Shown here: positions 1-11,789 of the stretch, in pieces
Layout of the letters: each line of letters opens with the position of its first letter
How positions within the stretch are numbered: position 1 is the stretch's first letter
Assembly: GCF_000208745.1 (NCBI RefSeq)
Contig: NC_030857.1
Location: 7,702,580 to 7,766,579 of the forward strand
Source: Theobroma cacao
Taxonomy: Eukaryota; Streptophyta; Magnoliopsida; Malvales; Malvaceae
Direction of reading: 5' to 3'
DNA length: 64,000 bases
The notes under the pieces: generated by a model
Databases searched by the model: none
Seen by the model: the letters and a program-made list of their open reading frames with translations, nothing else
Told to the model about the DNA's origin: nothing
Translations under genes and position numbers: made by a program

Positions 1-44
<44 letters not shown>
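1..44. repeat. AT dinucleotide microsatellite
   Basis: An uninterrupted (AT)n run opens the window and may extend beyond its left edge. The AT-rich DNA after it (45-464) holds no recognisable gene; from about 240 it becomes less AT-rich and leads into the promoter-like block at 465. Confidence 0.95.
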
Positions 45-49
<5 letters not shown>

Positions 50-464
50 CATGCATATCTATTAATTTACTACATCTACTATCTATTGTATTAAAAATTT
101 TCATTTTTAGCTTTCATATATTTTATTTTTTATATGCATAAATTTCAAACAACACCAAAAATAATAAAACTATTATAACACTTAAACAAGAAATTAAATA
201 ATCACTTTCAATAACTCAAGCCCAAACCATTATTTAATGAAATGTCCAATACCTATTGGGTTGTAACTAACCCACTACTCCAAATGGGTTCAAGCTCCAC
301 TGGGCTTCAAAGGTCTCCTCCAATTCGGTCTGGGCCCAAAGGGCCTGCTGCACTTGTTTTTTGGTTTGGGCTTGAATAGTCCAATAATGCCTTAGCCCAA
401 GGAGGAAGTCAAGCCTGCTGCAACAGCCCACTTAATCCTCTTCAATGTGCACCGTTTTTGGCTT

Positions 465-506
465 CAAAACGACGTCGTTTTGGTCTTTTATACCTAGCTA
501 TAAAAG
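465..506 (+). promoter_or_regulatory. Palindrome plus TATA box, likely TE or LTR promoter
   Basis: CAAAACGACGTCGTTTTG at 465-482 is a perfect 18-bp palindrome with an ACGT core (bZIP-type site). TATAAAAG lies 17 bases further on, at 499-506. A pyrimidine-rich stretch follows, as in a plant 5' leader. No long coding region follows, so I infer the promoter of an LTR element or other transposon; a decayed gene promoter is possible. Confidence 0.5.
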
Positions 507-509
507 CTT

Positions 510-800
510 CTTTTCTTTTCTCTCTCTTCACTTTCCTCTCTCACTTTCGCTCTCTTGCCGCCACTCTCTCTATCTTCTCCTTAAGCTTTTCTTTTTTTTT
601 CTTCCTCATTCTTCCTCTCTCTCTTTCTCTCTCTTGCCGCCACTCTCTCTATCTTCTCCTTAAGCTTTTCTTTTTTTTTTTTTCTTTTTCCTCTCTCTCC
701 CACCCATAACAGTCCCACCGCCGGCGCCTCTCTTTCTTTCCCTACGCCAACCTCTCACCTCTATCTCTCTTCCTCTTCTTCCTTTTTTTGCTTTTTTTGG
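510..800 (+). repeat. CT-rich leader with a 79-bp tandem duplication
   Basis: The stretch is almost purely pyrimidine on the plus strand. The block starting CTCTTGCCGCC at 552 recurs at 631 (period 79), followed both times by the same AAGCTTTTC and T-run. The overlapping short open frames here, rich in Ser, Leu and Phe, are low-complexity by-products and not genes. Confidence 0.75.
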
Positions 801-920
801 GGGTTAATTGTTGTGTTTTTTTTTTTTGTGGCTAGGTAGCTTCTGCTGGTAAATTTTGGATCTTAGATTTTTTTTGTTGTGTTCTCCCCCCATTTTGGTT
901 TTGCAGGTGGTCCTTAAAAA

Positions 921-1047
921 GCCGGGTTGTCCAAAAAATTGGACAACCCGGCAATGGGGTTTTGGCACCAGGGAGTTGGTGGCCAGAACCCCATCATGTG
1001 TGGTGGTTGGGGAAGGGATGGCTGGGCATACGCCCAACCATTCCCTC
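921..1047. repeat. Three consecutive stem-loops
   Basis: Hairpin 1 has perfect 14-bp arms 921-934 and 939-952 with loop AAAA. Hairpin 2 has arms 954-970 and 977-994, with one wobble pair and one bulged base. Hairpin 3 has 16-nt arms 1012-1027 and 1032-1047 with loop ATAC and three mismatches, two of them wobble-compatible depending on strand. The block is far more GC-rich than its AT-rich surroundings. Placed after a CT-rich leader, it could be structured leader RNA of a transposon; the function is unknown. Confidence 0.75.
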
Positions 1048-1119
1048 TTTTTTTTATATATATTTTTATATTTTTTATTATTTTGTTTCATTTTATTATA
1101 ATTTAAAATTATTTATTTA

Positions 1120-1480
1120 TTTTAGGTGTCTACAATAATTAAGGACTCTAGGTTAGCAATTCAACCCATTGAAATAAGTTCAAGAAGAAAAGTAAGATTT
1201 AGATGAAGTATGAGAGATATTGTAATCCTAGGCTTGTTTGAATTGCTGTTAACCCAATTATCTTGTTGCTTCAATTTTTAATTAAATTAGTTTTAGTTGA
1301 GTAATTTTTAGTTTAATTAGAATTCAGATTTTAATTATTTGAATAAAACTAAATTGTTCTAATTTTAGTATTTAGTAATTTTTCTATATCAATTCTCTGT
1401 GGGATCGATACTCTGTTTGCTTATATATTATCTATTCGATACGTATACTTGCGTAGTAGAAATATCATTTTGAAATAAAA
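1120..1480 (+). mobile_element. LTR 3'-end fragment
   Basis: The sequence matches in order the end of the LTR-like insert at 39,327-40,905: an 'aggactctaggtta' block, a block near 'gtaatcctagg', and the closing 'gggatcgatactct ... cgatacgtatacttgcg'. The 5' part of the LTR is absent, replaced by the hairpin block. I read it as a truncated or chimeric LTR remnant. Confidence 0.45.
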
Positions 1481-3640
1481 GGGATCAAAATGTCATTTTG
1501 AAATGTTTTAATAGGCCTTTGAATTTTACTTTAATATAGAGAAATAAGATAAATAGTAATCTATCTTATTAATAAAAAATTTTACACCTGTTGCAATACG
1601 CCTCTTTACTAATTAAAGGATATGTAAGGATGCCTTTTCTTATAAAGAGCTGGCGTAGGAAAATCATTTATCTTTTAGTATAAATTAAATTATGTATATG
1701 TTTTATTACTCCACTAATATATTTATGATGAAAGTAAAGAAATAAAATGATCAGTATATTATATAAATATATATAACTAAATAAAAATTAAAAATAATGC
1801 TATTTTTTAGAAAGCCTTGAGCGACCTAAATTTGAACCTCTTGCTTTGATTCATTCTTTTTATTGAAAAGCATCTATCCCATCCTACATTAATCTTGTTT
1901 TTCAAAATAAAAAACTATCTTAATAGGGCGGGATGCGCTCAAGATAGGCTTTTTGGTCGGTCCCTAATCACTTACATTGAACCTCACCTTAAAGAAATAC
2001 CTAAACTAAAGGTTAATTAAATTAATTCTTAGGTATTGTTGATATTTTTGTTTTCTGAAAATTAAAGCTTTCATTCTATTAATGAAAGAAGAGCAAGGGA
2101 TGCCATTGTCAGTCTCCATAACATAATAAAGGAGGCTTGCATTGGCATTCCTACAGCAGAACAGGTAATGTCAATGCTGATCAACGAGAAATACCAAAGT
2201 CTCCTATACATAAAAGACCTATTCCTAATTTTTACTCTACGTATAAAGTATGTTTTAAATCTCTAACATGACAAATTTAAATATGGGCCTAATTTTGTAT
2301 ATCATGCTAACTCAATAAATTGAGAAAAGACACTTTGTTAAAATATTACCATAATCTCATCTAATGTACATAAGATTCACTAATGACTAATGTTAATATA
2401 TATGCTATATAAATAGTAATTTATGAGCTATACATTTTTAAAGGTGTCCTAGTTTGAGAGTTTGAAGAGTGTGTTTAATAATTAAAATTAAGAGCATGTA
2501 AATATTTAGTTCAATAATAAATGTATTTATTGTTGTTTAAATAATTAGATATCAATTTGTCTCTCTAACCTTTCTCATCGTCGCCATCTCTTTGCAGCTT
2601 CATTCATGTTATAAGCTTAATTACGTAATTCAAGGCTACGCATGCTGTCATCAAAATAGAACATAGATTAAGATCATTGTAATCAGGGGCGGATGCCCCA
2701 AAATTTTTTAAATTTGTTATATATCTCATTTTTTTTCTTAATAATCTCTCAAAATTTTTTATTTCTTATTCCTCTTTATTGTTGACGTCTTAATAAAAGT
2801 TGGTTAGTTTCATTCCTAATTGTAATCAGATTAGCTTTCCATCATGGTAGAAAAAAGATAATGATCAATTTGTCTCATTGGTTGGTGCATAATCTTCCTG
2901 TCTAAATAGTAAAGTTCGAATCCCCTTTTCTCAATTATAAAATAATAAAATACAGCGTATAATGTTGAATGCATATGATCACCCATGTAAAATTAAACAC
3001 ATTGTTTTTGCGTTATCTATTACAAATAGATATACCTTAGCAGAAAAGTAAGACGACCAATAGATATGTTTGAGTTGCCTTCAAGAAAGTTAAACTGTTC
3101 ATAAGTATTTTTAGTAGGAACAGTTAATTAAGTGGTGGGGAAACCTTATTACAATAAAGGAGGCTGACTGACGTGCAAATTAATTAATGCTAAAAAGAGT
3201 AAACACTATAATATATAAAATAATTATTTTTAAAGAGATATCCCAACAATTTGAACTTAAAGATTTTATCAAAGATTTTGCTTTAAGCGACTGTCGTTGC
3301 CTTGTCGGTCTGCTAGTGCCTGTGTTTGTTTGTTGTGCTGGTCTTTAATGGTGTTTTCAGATTTGGAGGTGGTTTTCTTCCTGTGTTCTTGTCTGTTGAT
3401 GACTTTGGATCACAGGGGTAGTGCATGATGGTTTTGGAAGGGGGAGTGGTATCCCCGGGGTTCTTACTGTTGGTATGTTTCTGGGTGACACTTGGCTTCT
3501 GTTGGGTTTTTTCAGCGTCAGGGACACTTCTGTATAGAGACGGTTTGAACAGGGGCAGTTTTTGTTTGATGAAAATCCTCGTGATAGAGGATTCTAATTG
3601 CACAGCTTTTGGGAGGTCAAGACTCAGCAAAGCATTCTTT
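1481..3640. other. Unassigned AT-rich intergenic DNA
   Basis: No gene could be supported. The stretch 3,300-3,640 is less AT-rich and is open in both directions (roughly 105 codons minus, 75 codons plus), but I recognise no family, and it ends at a run of A. It may be a decayed retroelement tail. Confidence 0.5.
2866..2962 (+). repeat. Possible SINE-like fragment
   Basis: A 'ttggttggtgcataatct' block is followed by AGTTCGAATCCC, similar to a tRNA-type B box, and then an A/T-rich tail. A diverged copy lies at about 32,270-32,355. Two copies with a B-box-like motif suggest a tRNA-derived SINE tail, but no intact A box or flanking duplication was identified. Confidence 0.3.
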
Positions 3641-3949
3641 GAATTACCTTAAAAAAAATTGCTTTAAATCTTGAGATTACTTATTGGAATTTGTAAGATG
3701 GTAAAAGACATATTACCTCTCATTTTAGGATTCGTTTTAAAAATATCCCTCATACATAAAATATTTTTGAAAATAATATTTTTTATAATTTTAACTATTT
3801 TTAATAAAAAAAAATTAAGTTTGAACAAAATTACTTTTAATAAAGTCAACCCATATATTTAGATTCACCTCAAATCGACTTATATTCTTTGACTTTTTTT
3901 CACAAGATCATTCATTGATCTCTAGAGTATTTCTTATCAGAAAGAAAAA

Positions 3950-4090
3950 TTTTTAAACATTTTGAGTATTTTGAAGTGATTTTTGATACACGAAGAAAAA
4001 TTATTAAGTGTTTTGTGTATTTTAAGTATTTTAGAGTGATTTTTGATACATGAATAAAAACTTTTAAGCATTTTGAGCATTCTTCTCCCA
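3950..4090. repeat. 60-bp tandem repeat
   Basis: GTGATTTTTGATACA occurs at 3,976 and 4,036 with matching flanks, giving about two imperfect 60-bp units. It lies immediately upstream of the MULE-type terminus. Confidence 0.6.
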
Positions 4091-4189
4091 ATAGACATAT
4101 TCGTTGATTATATTGTTAAATGGAATATGGTGTATTGTTCAAAGTTGTTGATTTTGTTAAATAGAATTCAATAGTTTTAGTGATTTTTA

Positions 4190-4885
4190 AGTATTATGTA
4201 ATTAGTTTTTGGGTATTACGTGACTAGTTTTAAAGCATTACGTAATTAGTTTTTAAACATTACGTGACTGATTGATATGACATTACGTGACTAGTTTTTC
4301 AACATTGTGTAACTTAGGCATTATTAAAAAATCAGTCACGTAATGCATAAAAATCAGTCATGTAATGCTTAAAAATCAGAGACGCAATGATTAAGTTACG
4401 CAATGTCTAAAAATCAGTCTCACAATACCTAAAAATTAAGATATAATGTCTAAAAACTAATAATAAAATACCTAATAACTAATTGATTTGCTTACTCATA
4501 GTCAGATTTAAGCTGCCCGAGTCATACAATGTTCTAATTTAATCCCTCAACTTTGAGATTTTATGAATATAAATCAATAAACCTAAGAACCTAAAACACA
4601 TACTTTGATGCCACCTCTATTTTTTGGGATAGCGAAAAAGAGTTGGATGGTAAAACAGAGAGTATTTGACAAGAGAGAGAAATCGATATTTAATTTTAAA
4701 ATTTTTATCTAGACGGCGAGATAAAAAAAACCAAAACTATTTTAATTTTTCTGAAATTGTTTAAAAAGTATTATTGTCAAGACATGTCAAAAATTAACTA
4801 AAAATAGTTAAAATTATAATAAATGATAATTTTGAATTGAACTTATGAAAAAAGTTATTTTTCATAATTTTTTCCTCATTTTATA
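4190..4885. mobile_element. Truncated MULE-type terminus with palindromic centre
   Basis: 4,190-4,320 carries repeats of 'cattacgtgactag(t)tttt' on the plus strand. 4,320-4,460 carries the same motif inverted, so the block folds on itself. The part to 4,885 matches the right terminal repeat of the large MULE (26,880-27,012 joined to 29,679-29,956), ending in the same 'gttatttttcataatttttt' outer edge. No matching left terminus was found, so it is probably a truncated, internally deleted relative without transposase. Confidence 0.65.
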
Positions 4886-7400
4886 GCTAAAATTGAGTAA
4901 AAAAATTATCTATTACATATTTTTTAAAAATTCCCTTTAAAGCTTCTTCATTTTACCACGTATTAACTTAATAAGTAGTCACGTTTTGAAACTGAGTCAA
5001 ACTAAAAAACTCTTAGTCAGTAAAAAAAATAAAGCCTCGAAGAAAGGCGTTTTAAATCACAAGCACCGTTTCCAAAAGAAAACCCAAATTACCATGGTCT
5101 GTGGGTGAAATTCAAGAGTCAAACTAAAAAGCTGCGAATGAAAGTAAAACAGTAAGTATCCTAAATTGCCCATTTTTGCCACGTGTAAGACTTCAAGGAG
5201 AGTATCAATCTCTAATAGGTTTTTAAAAAAATCCTAAATTACCTGCGCTTGTTAAGTAAAACTAAAAAATAAAAAATACTCCTAAATAATTCTACCAGAG
5301 TATAATAGTAAAAACAAAAAGAAAAAAAAGTGTTGGTAACAGATTTAAAGAAAAAACAGAAAAAGATGAATTTACAACAAATACCACAAAAGGCTAGATT
5401 TTGTTTTTTTTATATATTTTTTCTAAGATAGAAAAAAAATGAGAGTGAAAATAAATGGAACTAATTTCAATTTTTCTTTATTTTTTAAACAAAAAATAAA
5501 AGTTTTGCGAAACACAATAACAACAACAACAAAAGCTCAATCTTGAAGAAAGAGAGACATAAAGAGATATTTACAGCTTTCTTTGATAATTTACTTTTAA
5601 AAAAAAGATATAGAAGCAAAGAGAGAGAAAAAGAGGTGCAAAGAGATCCGTGTGTAACGCACCGGCCCTATTCTAATAATATATAAAAATCAACAATGCA
5701 AAAGCTTTTACAAACTCTTGCGCAATATGCAATTCTTTATTCATTCAAGGACCAAGAAAAATCAATATGATCAAACCGGGGTGAAGTATAAAATAATTAA
5801 ATCCTTTTCACTACAGTGAAAAATATTTTGAGTGTCATTCATCATAAAATAAATTATTGCAAATAATTGACTGAAACATAGTTCTTAGTCACCCTAGCCT
5901 CCAGTTACTTGCAAAAAGATAAATGACTACAATTAATCACTTAATTTTTAACATTTAAGTTACATAAATAATTTATTTTAAATCATCTCATCATATTAAC
6001 ATTTAGTGGTGTTCACCGATGGAGTGAGGATATAGTTTTTCAGATCTTATTCCAACCCGGTCATGTCCAATTAATTCATTTTATTAAATTTTCATTCTAA
6101 AATATAATTAAAAATTTTAAAAATTGTTATAAAATAATATAAAAATAATAAAATAATATTTAATTGAACAGACCAAACCAAGCTTTTGAAAAAGAAGATC
6201 CAATAGATTGAACCAAACTCAATGACTTAAATCATGAACACCTTTGCTAACATTACACGTTATCATTTGTACCATGTGTCCATATGTGACAGAAATTAAT
6301 AAAATAAAAGGAAAAGGAAACAGGGTGACATGGAAATAGAAAAAAAAGTTTCCAAAATGATTTTATTGTTTTTTTAGGAAAATTGATGACTAATTTTTCT
6401 TTATTTTGTTAATTTCATGTCACTCAATCATCATATACAAAATAATATATAAAAACTAAATTAAATTATTATCAAAATTAAGTTTAAATTACTCTATATC
6501 ATAGAGTTAATCCTCAAATTAAATGATACTTGTCATTTAATTGATGGCCCAATCAAGAGCAATTGAAATAGTAACTTGTTGAGCTATTTTATATATATAG
6601 TATAGATATGAGAGATTGGTTTTTTTTTTTTAGGGTTTCACATATTTGTAATTTTTTTTCTCTCGTCTATATATGTAGACAATAAAGATCCAATTACGTT
6701 AATTATTGTCTCTTTATATGATTTATTTTTGTATTAATGTCGGTGTTAAATTATAGGCTTGTGCTTAAAACTCCAACACTCTCATTTCAAATTTTAAGTT
6801 TTGAATTTACTTTGGATAGACAAAAACTTTTATATTGAAAAGAAAAAGAAGAAAACTGTAGAAGGCATAAACATGATAAACTTGCCAAACACGTCTATTA
6901 CAAACAGATGTTGAAAGCATCACTTCCATGCATGTAGGACCAGAATTTCAATCCTTAAAAGACTTCCAGCCAATAGTATGTGTCCAAAGCTTCATTCCTT
7001 TCCACCCCATTTTTGGCAACCCACATGGATTTTTTAATTTTAAAAATTCATTTTTCATTAAAATTTATATTTAATATATTATCAATACATATTTTACACA
7101 GTATTAATAGTCTTCCATTGAAATTAAATTTTAGTAATAAAAATTTTAATAATTTATTTCGATAGATGATGAACTATTTCAAGACATTTTTTTTGAGAGA
7201 AAACACACAAACATTATAAAATGATATCTTGGTAGTAGGTCAACTACTACAATAAAATCTCTTAATTTTATAAAAAGCAAAAACTATAAAATCATGTGCT
7301 TTTGTTCGGATGAATTAACTTTATTTTTTGAGGATAGATAAACCATTCGAATTTCAAAAGTAAACAATTATGTGGGCACTTTCTTGCTGTTGGGTGAAAT
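4886..7400. other. Unassigned AT-rich intergenic DNA
   Basis: No open frame, RNA gene or recognisable repeat family could be supported. Sequence just before 7,400 may be the original distal promoter region of the dioxygenase gene, now separated from it by the MULE; this is inferred from the duplicated segment that follows. Confidence 0.5.
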
Positions 7401-7632
7401 AAGTTAAACATTGAGCACATGAATAACACATCAAAAAAGTCCATACATGCTGCTGGATTAACAGTTGAATTCAAAGTCTAAGCTGGTGAGTTCTTGTATC
7501 TTCAATGTATATGGTTTACATTTTAGTGAAATGAGACACGAGATATGAGACATCACACTTACATGTGAACCTCAAAATTTTTCCCCACAATTTCTCACGT
7601 TTTTCTTTCTATAAAAAGGAGAGACTATTTAG
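7401..7632 (+). repeat. Left copy of the duplicated segment flanking the MULE
   Basis: This segment, from 'aagttaaacattgagcac' to 'gagactattta', reappears in the same orientation at 29,957-30,174 with scattered substitutions and a short gap. The left copy stops where the MULE left end begins and the right copy starts where the MULE right end stops. It is much longer than the usual 9-11 bp Mutator target duplication. Confidence 0.8.
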
Positions 7633-8480
7633 AGAAAATTATGAGAAATAACTCTTCTTATAAGCTCAATTAAAAAATACACTTTATTATAATTTTAACC
7701 GTTTTTATTTAAATTTTCAAATGATTTGACAAAAATACCCTTTAAACAATTTTAAATAAATTAAATGGTCTGGTTTCCTCTATCTCGCCATTTAGACAAA
7801 AAGTCCAAAAGTAAATCCCCATTTCTCTCTTATATCAAATACTGTTTATTTCGCCATCTCAAATAGTATAGATGAAATCAAGGTATGTGTTTTGGGTTTT
7901 GGGTTTATATTCATAGAATAAAACTCAAAAGTTGAGAGGTTGAAATTGATTAGACAAATCTGTAAATTAGAAAACTGTATGACTTTGGCAACTTAAACCT
8001 TTCTACGAGCAGACAAATCAATTAGTTATTAGGCATTGTGAGATTGGTGTTTTAGACATTACGAGACTAGTTTTTAAGCATTGCTTGACTTAGGCATTGC
8101 GAGATTGGCTTTTAGGCATGGCGTGACTTAATCATTACGTCTTTGGAACTTAGACATTACATCTTTAGAACTTAGGCATTACGTGATTGGTTTTAGGTAT
8201 TTCATGACTGATTTTTAGGCATTGCGTGACTTAGGCATCGTGTGACTGAAGCATTACATGATTGAGTTGTAGGCATTACGTGACTAGTTTTTAGGCATTA
8301 TGTGACTTAGGCATTACGAGACTGCCTTTTAAGCATAGTATAACTTAATCATTGCGTGTCTGATTTTTAGGTATTGCGTGACTAGGTTGTACGCATTGTG
8401 TGTCTGGTTTTTAGGTATTATGTGACTAATTTTTAGGCTTTTGTAAGATTGGATTGTAGGCATTGTGTGACACGTTTTTA
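7633..8480. repeat. MULE left terminal inverted repeat with motif array
   Basis: The outer part (7,633-8,020) is the reverse complement of 29,679-29,956 joined to 26,880-27,012. The inner part (about 8,020-8,480) is an irregular array of a motif near TTAGGCATTACGTGACTGG. The mirror-image array lies at about 26,470-26,880. Arrays of short motifs near transposon ends often bind transposase; that role here is inferred. Confidence 0.75.
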
Positions 8481-8991
8481 ATGAATTGATTGATTGTGAC
8501 ACTTATTTTCTGTTAAATTTCATCGACATGCCAAATGTGAAGCTTATGATTACATATGGTGGTCATTAGGTTGATGACACTTACAAGGGTACTAAGACAC
8601 GAGTGAGAATGTTGGGAGTGATTTGTCATTTTCGGGCCTAATGAAACTAGTTGAAGATGTTGATAGGGTAAACTCATAAAATCACGAAATCGAGCTACAT
8701 GCATTGTTGAGTTATGCCGTAGGGGTTTCATGCCCAATTATCAGGGACGATGAAGATTTATTAAGTATTTTGTGAGATGAGAAGGGAGGTGTAGTGTTTA
8801 CGACTATTAAGGAGCGATAAAAAAATGTTATGCCACATAAATAAGCTGTTCAACATAGTAATCACCTAAATCAGATTTATATTGCTTCAGACATACCACA
8901 CCATGCAATCTCGAAGCAACAACAATGGCAATCACCATCAACGTATGTACATGAGTTTGAGCAGCCCGGTACACACATGATGGGTCTGTAA

Positions 8992-11310
8992 ATGCTGTTT
9001 GCACAATTTTTATTAGAATGTGCATCAAACCAAATACTTCATTCTTGCCAACAAATGCAATCGTCACCCACAACTGTAGTGGGTGCATTGTCATTCTCAA
9101 ATGACATTGTGATGGTCATGAGTGATGATGATGCATTTAATCAGATGTACGATGATTGTGCAGAAGATGACACTTCTGATTGGAATGATGATGATTATAT
9201 TGGCAGGCATGATGACTGTTTAGGGGAGGACAGGGGTTTAGACAATCACATTTCGAATTGCAATTATGCAGATGGCAGTACAGAACATGCCACAACTGTT
9301 GTCTTAGAAGATGTTGAGTGCAATGACCTTATTTACAACAACCCCATCGCCGGTGACAACGGGATTCGTTCGCCCAATGATAATGATCAAGAAAGGGTAA
9401 ATGTAGGGGTATCTAGTCAATGGATTATTCTGGGTGAAAATATGATCTTTTTCTAAATAGTTGCCACTGAAGAGTCCTAATCAAGCGATGATTGCTTATA
9501 TTGAGGAAAAGTGTTTCCCTCTAAGACCGAATTGAAATGAGCTTTGAACATATTGGCACTAAAAGTGCATTTCTAGATTAGAGTTAAAAAGTCATGTCAC
9601 GCTCGTTTTGAGGTTGCCACTAAGGACAAGGTATGCAAGTTCGTTGTGCGTACAACAAAATTGCTTGACAGAGATTATTGGCAAGTTTGCACATTCCACA
9701 AGGTACATGCGTGTATTGTTGATGGTTTGCAAGGTGGGCACCGAACAGTAAGCATAAAGTTAATTGGTGAGCTTATGTTCCCCGAACTGTAAGGAAATAA
9801 TGTAACACCATTAAGACTTAAGGAAATAATGGAAGAGATGAATCACAAGTGGGGATTGCAATGTTAGTATGGTAAGGCCTGGCAAGTGAAAGAGTATGTG
9901 GAGAGTCTTGTTCTCTGTCCCTCGAAGGAGTTATTCTAACTCCAACCCTCATATTTTTATATGTTGGAATATGAAAATCTTGGTATAGTCACAGCTGTGG
10001 CTGCCAATCAGTCACAACAATTTAAATATTATTTTTGGGCATACGAGCATGTATCTGAGGGTTTAGGTTGGTAATGCCACTTGTAGTTGTTATCGATGTC
10101 ACACATCCAAAAGTCAGATTTAAGGGTATTCTGTTTGTTACTGTTTACGAAGATGCGAATGAGTAAATATATCCAATTGTATTTGGCATTGGCTATGTTG
10201 AGGACAAAGAGTTGTGGTCATGGTTTCATACCTAATTGCATAGTGCAATTGGTTGTCTTGAAAATGCAATATTTATTTTTTATAAGCATTTTGACATCAA
10301 GAATGCAGTGGGAAAAGTGTACCTCGATGTGCACAACGGGCTTTGCAATTACCACTTGGGAAAAAAAGTAAAAAATAGGTTTAAGCATGAAGACATTTTA
10401 GCGATTTTCACCCTTGTAGCCAATAGCTATAGGGAAGGTGATTTCAACGAACATATGAATCAGTTAAATCAAATTTGCAAGGATGCTTACGACCACCTTA
10501 TGAAATTATTCCCTGAGAGATGGGCACGTGCATGGTCACCGGTAAGGTGTTACAAACTCATGACATTGAACATTGTGAAGTGTATTAACTTGTGTCTGAG
10601 GCGGGCAAGAAAAATGCCAATCACTGTCTTGATCGAGTGCATTAGAGGCATGTTCCAGTATTAGTTCCATGAATGACACAAAGAGGCCATCAATTTGACC
10701 ATGCCTCTTAGCCCTTGGGCTACTAATCTATTAAACACATGGTTCAATGAAGCATGTCACTTTTCTATACAAGCAATCGATCGAATGGAGTTCCAAGTTA
10801 TAGGCAGGAGTAAGGACATAGTAGTAAACTTATCCACCAAGACGTGTTCATGTGGGGAGTTCCAAATCGATCTACTCCCCTACAACCATGCCATGACGAA
10901 AATAAGGTACAAAGATCTATGTTTCTTCTTTCTTTTGTAATGAATTGAACTTTTACATGGTTCCTTAATTGTGAGTTCATTATCTTCGTAGCAAGTGCAA
11001 AGGTGCAACTATTGAATTTTGCTCATACTATTACAAGATTTAATCTTGGGTGGAGCGTTATGCTATTCCCATTTGCCTTATTAGGCATCCCAGTGATTGG
11101 GAAGTCCTTTCCAATGTGAAACAAATTGTCATTTGGCCACTACTTTTGCGAGGTCAAGTGGGAAGACCTAGGAGGCAAAGGATTCCATTGGTTGGGGAAG
11201 GCAGTCGACGATGGAGATGTTCACAATACAAGAGCTACAGCCATAATAGACAAAATTGGCCAACCCTATTTGGAATTTCATTGACAAGTCTGGCACCATC
11301 TTCTAGTTAG
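8992..11310 (+). pseudogene. MULE transposase, left copy (decayed)
   Basis: In-order blocks match plant MULE (mudrA-type) transposases. They are an acidic N-terminal region (Asp-rich, 9,115-9,215), the MULE domain beginning VIDVTHPK near 10,090, the YKLMTLN block near 10,550, a SWIM-type zinc finger (CSCGEFQIDLLPYNHA, near 10,845) and a C-terminal zinc knuckle remnant near 11,220. Frameshifts and stops break the frame. The first catalytic Asp is kept. The usual SDQH second motif reads FYKH (Asp lost) and the usual NIxES motif reads NIVKC (Glu lost). The SWIM Cys of the C-x-H pair is Tyr. It is non-functional. Confidence 0.8.
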
Positions 11311-11789
11311 TTGACACCTCAATTATGACGATGACCATGATCGAAAACATGTTCAACTTGTAAACAACCCAAACACACACGAAATAGTTGTCCAATGTGA
11401 ATAACAAACTTTGAGAATGTATAAGGTCTCGTAGATGAAGATAGTGGCTTCTCAGAATGAAGTGATTCATATATACCATGATTTGTATGTTGATTAATTA
11501 GTGGAGCTATAATACTCTTGTTATGATATTTTGATCATTGTTTATGAACATGATGTTTATCTCAATATGTATGGTCCATTCCTATTGACAGATTAAACGT
11601 GTAACATCATTGTTAAGTACTTTTTGCAGAGTGAGTGCTTGTTCCATGTTTTTAATATATATGTACACAAATGTTATGGATTAGGCAACAAGTAAATGAT
11701 TTTGGCATGTCCATGCATAATGTTCCTATCAAGTAGAGTAATTGAATTTCAACGACTAACATGATTGTTTTAGCATAATGAACATCTGC

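Noticed and set aside
445..709. Overlapping plus-strand open frames of 72 and 83 codons
   Set aside because: They are low-complexity Ser/Leu/Phe translations of a CT-rich leader with a tandem duplication and show no family resemblance.
804..1101. Open frames on both strands over the hairpin block
   Set aside because: The inverted repeats force open frames on both strands; the peptides are unrelated to anything known.
8513..9100. Minus-strand open frames over the left MULE transposase
   Set aside because: They are antisense shadows of the transposase region; the plus-strand reading matches the family.
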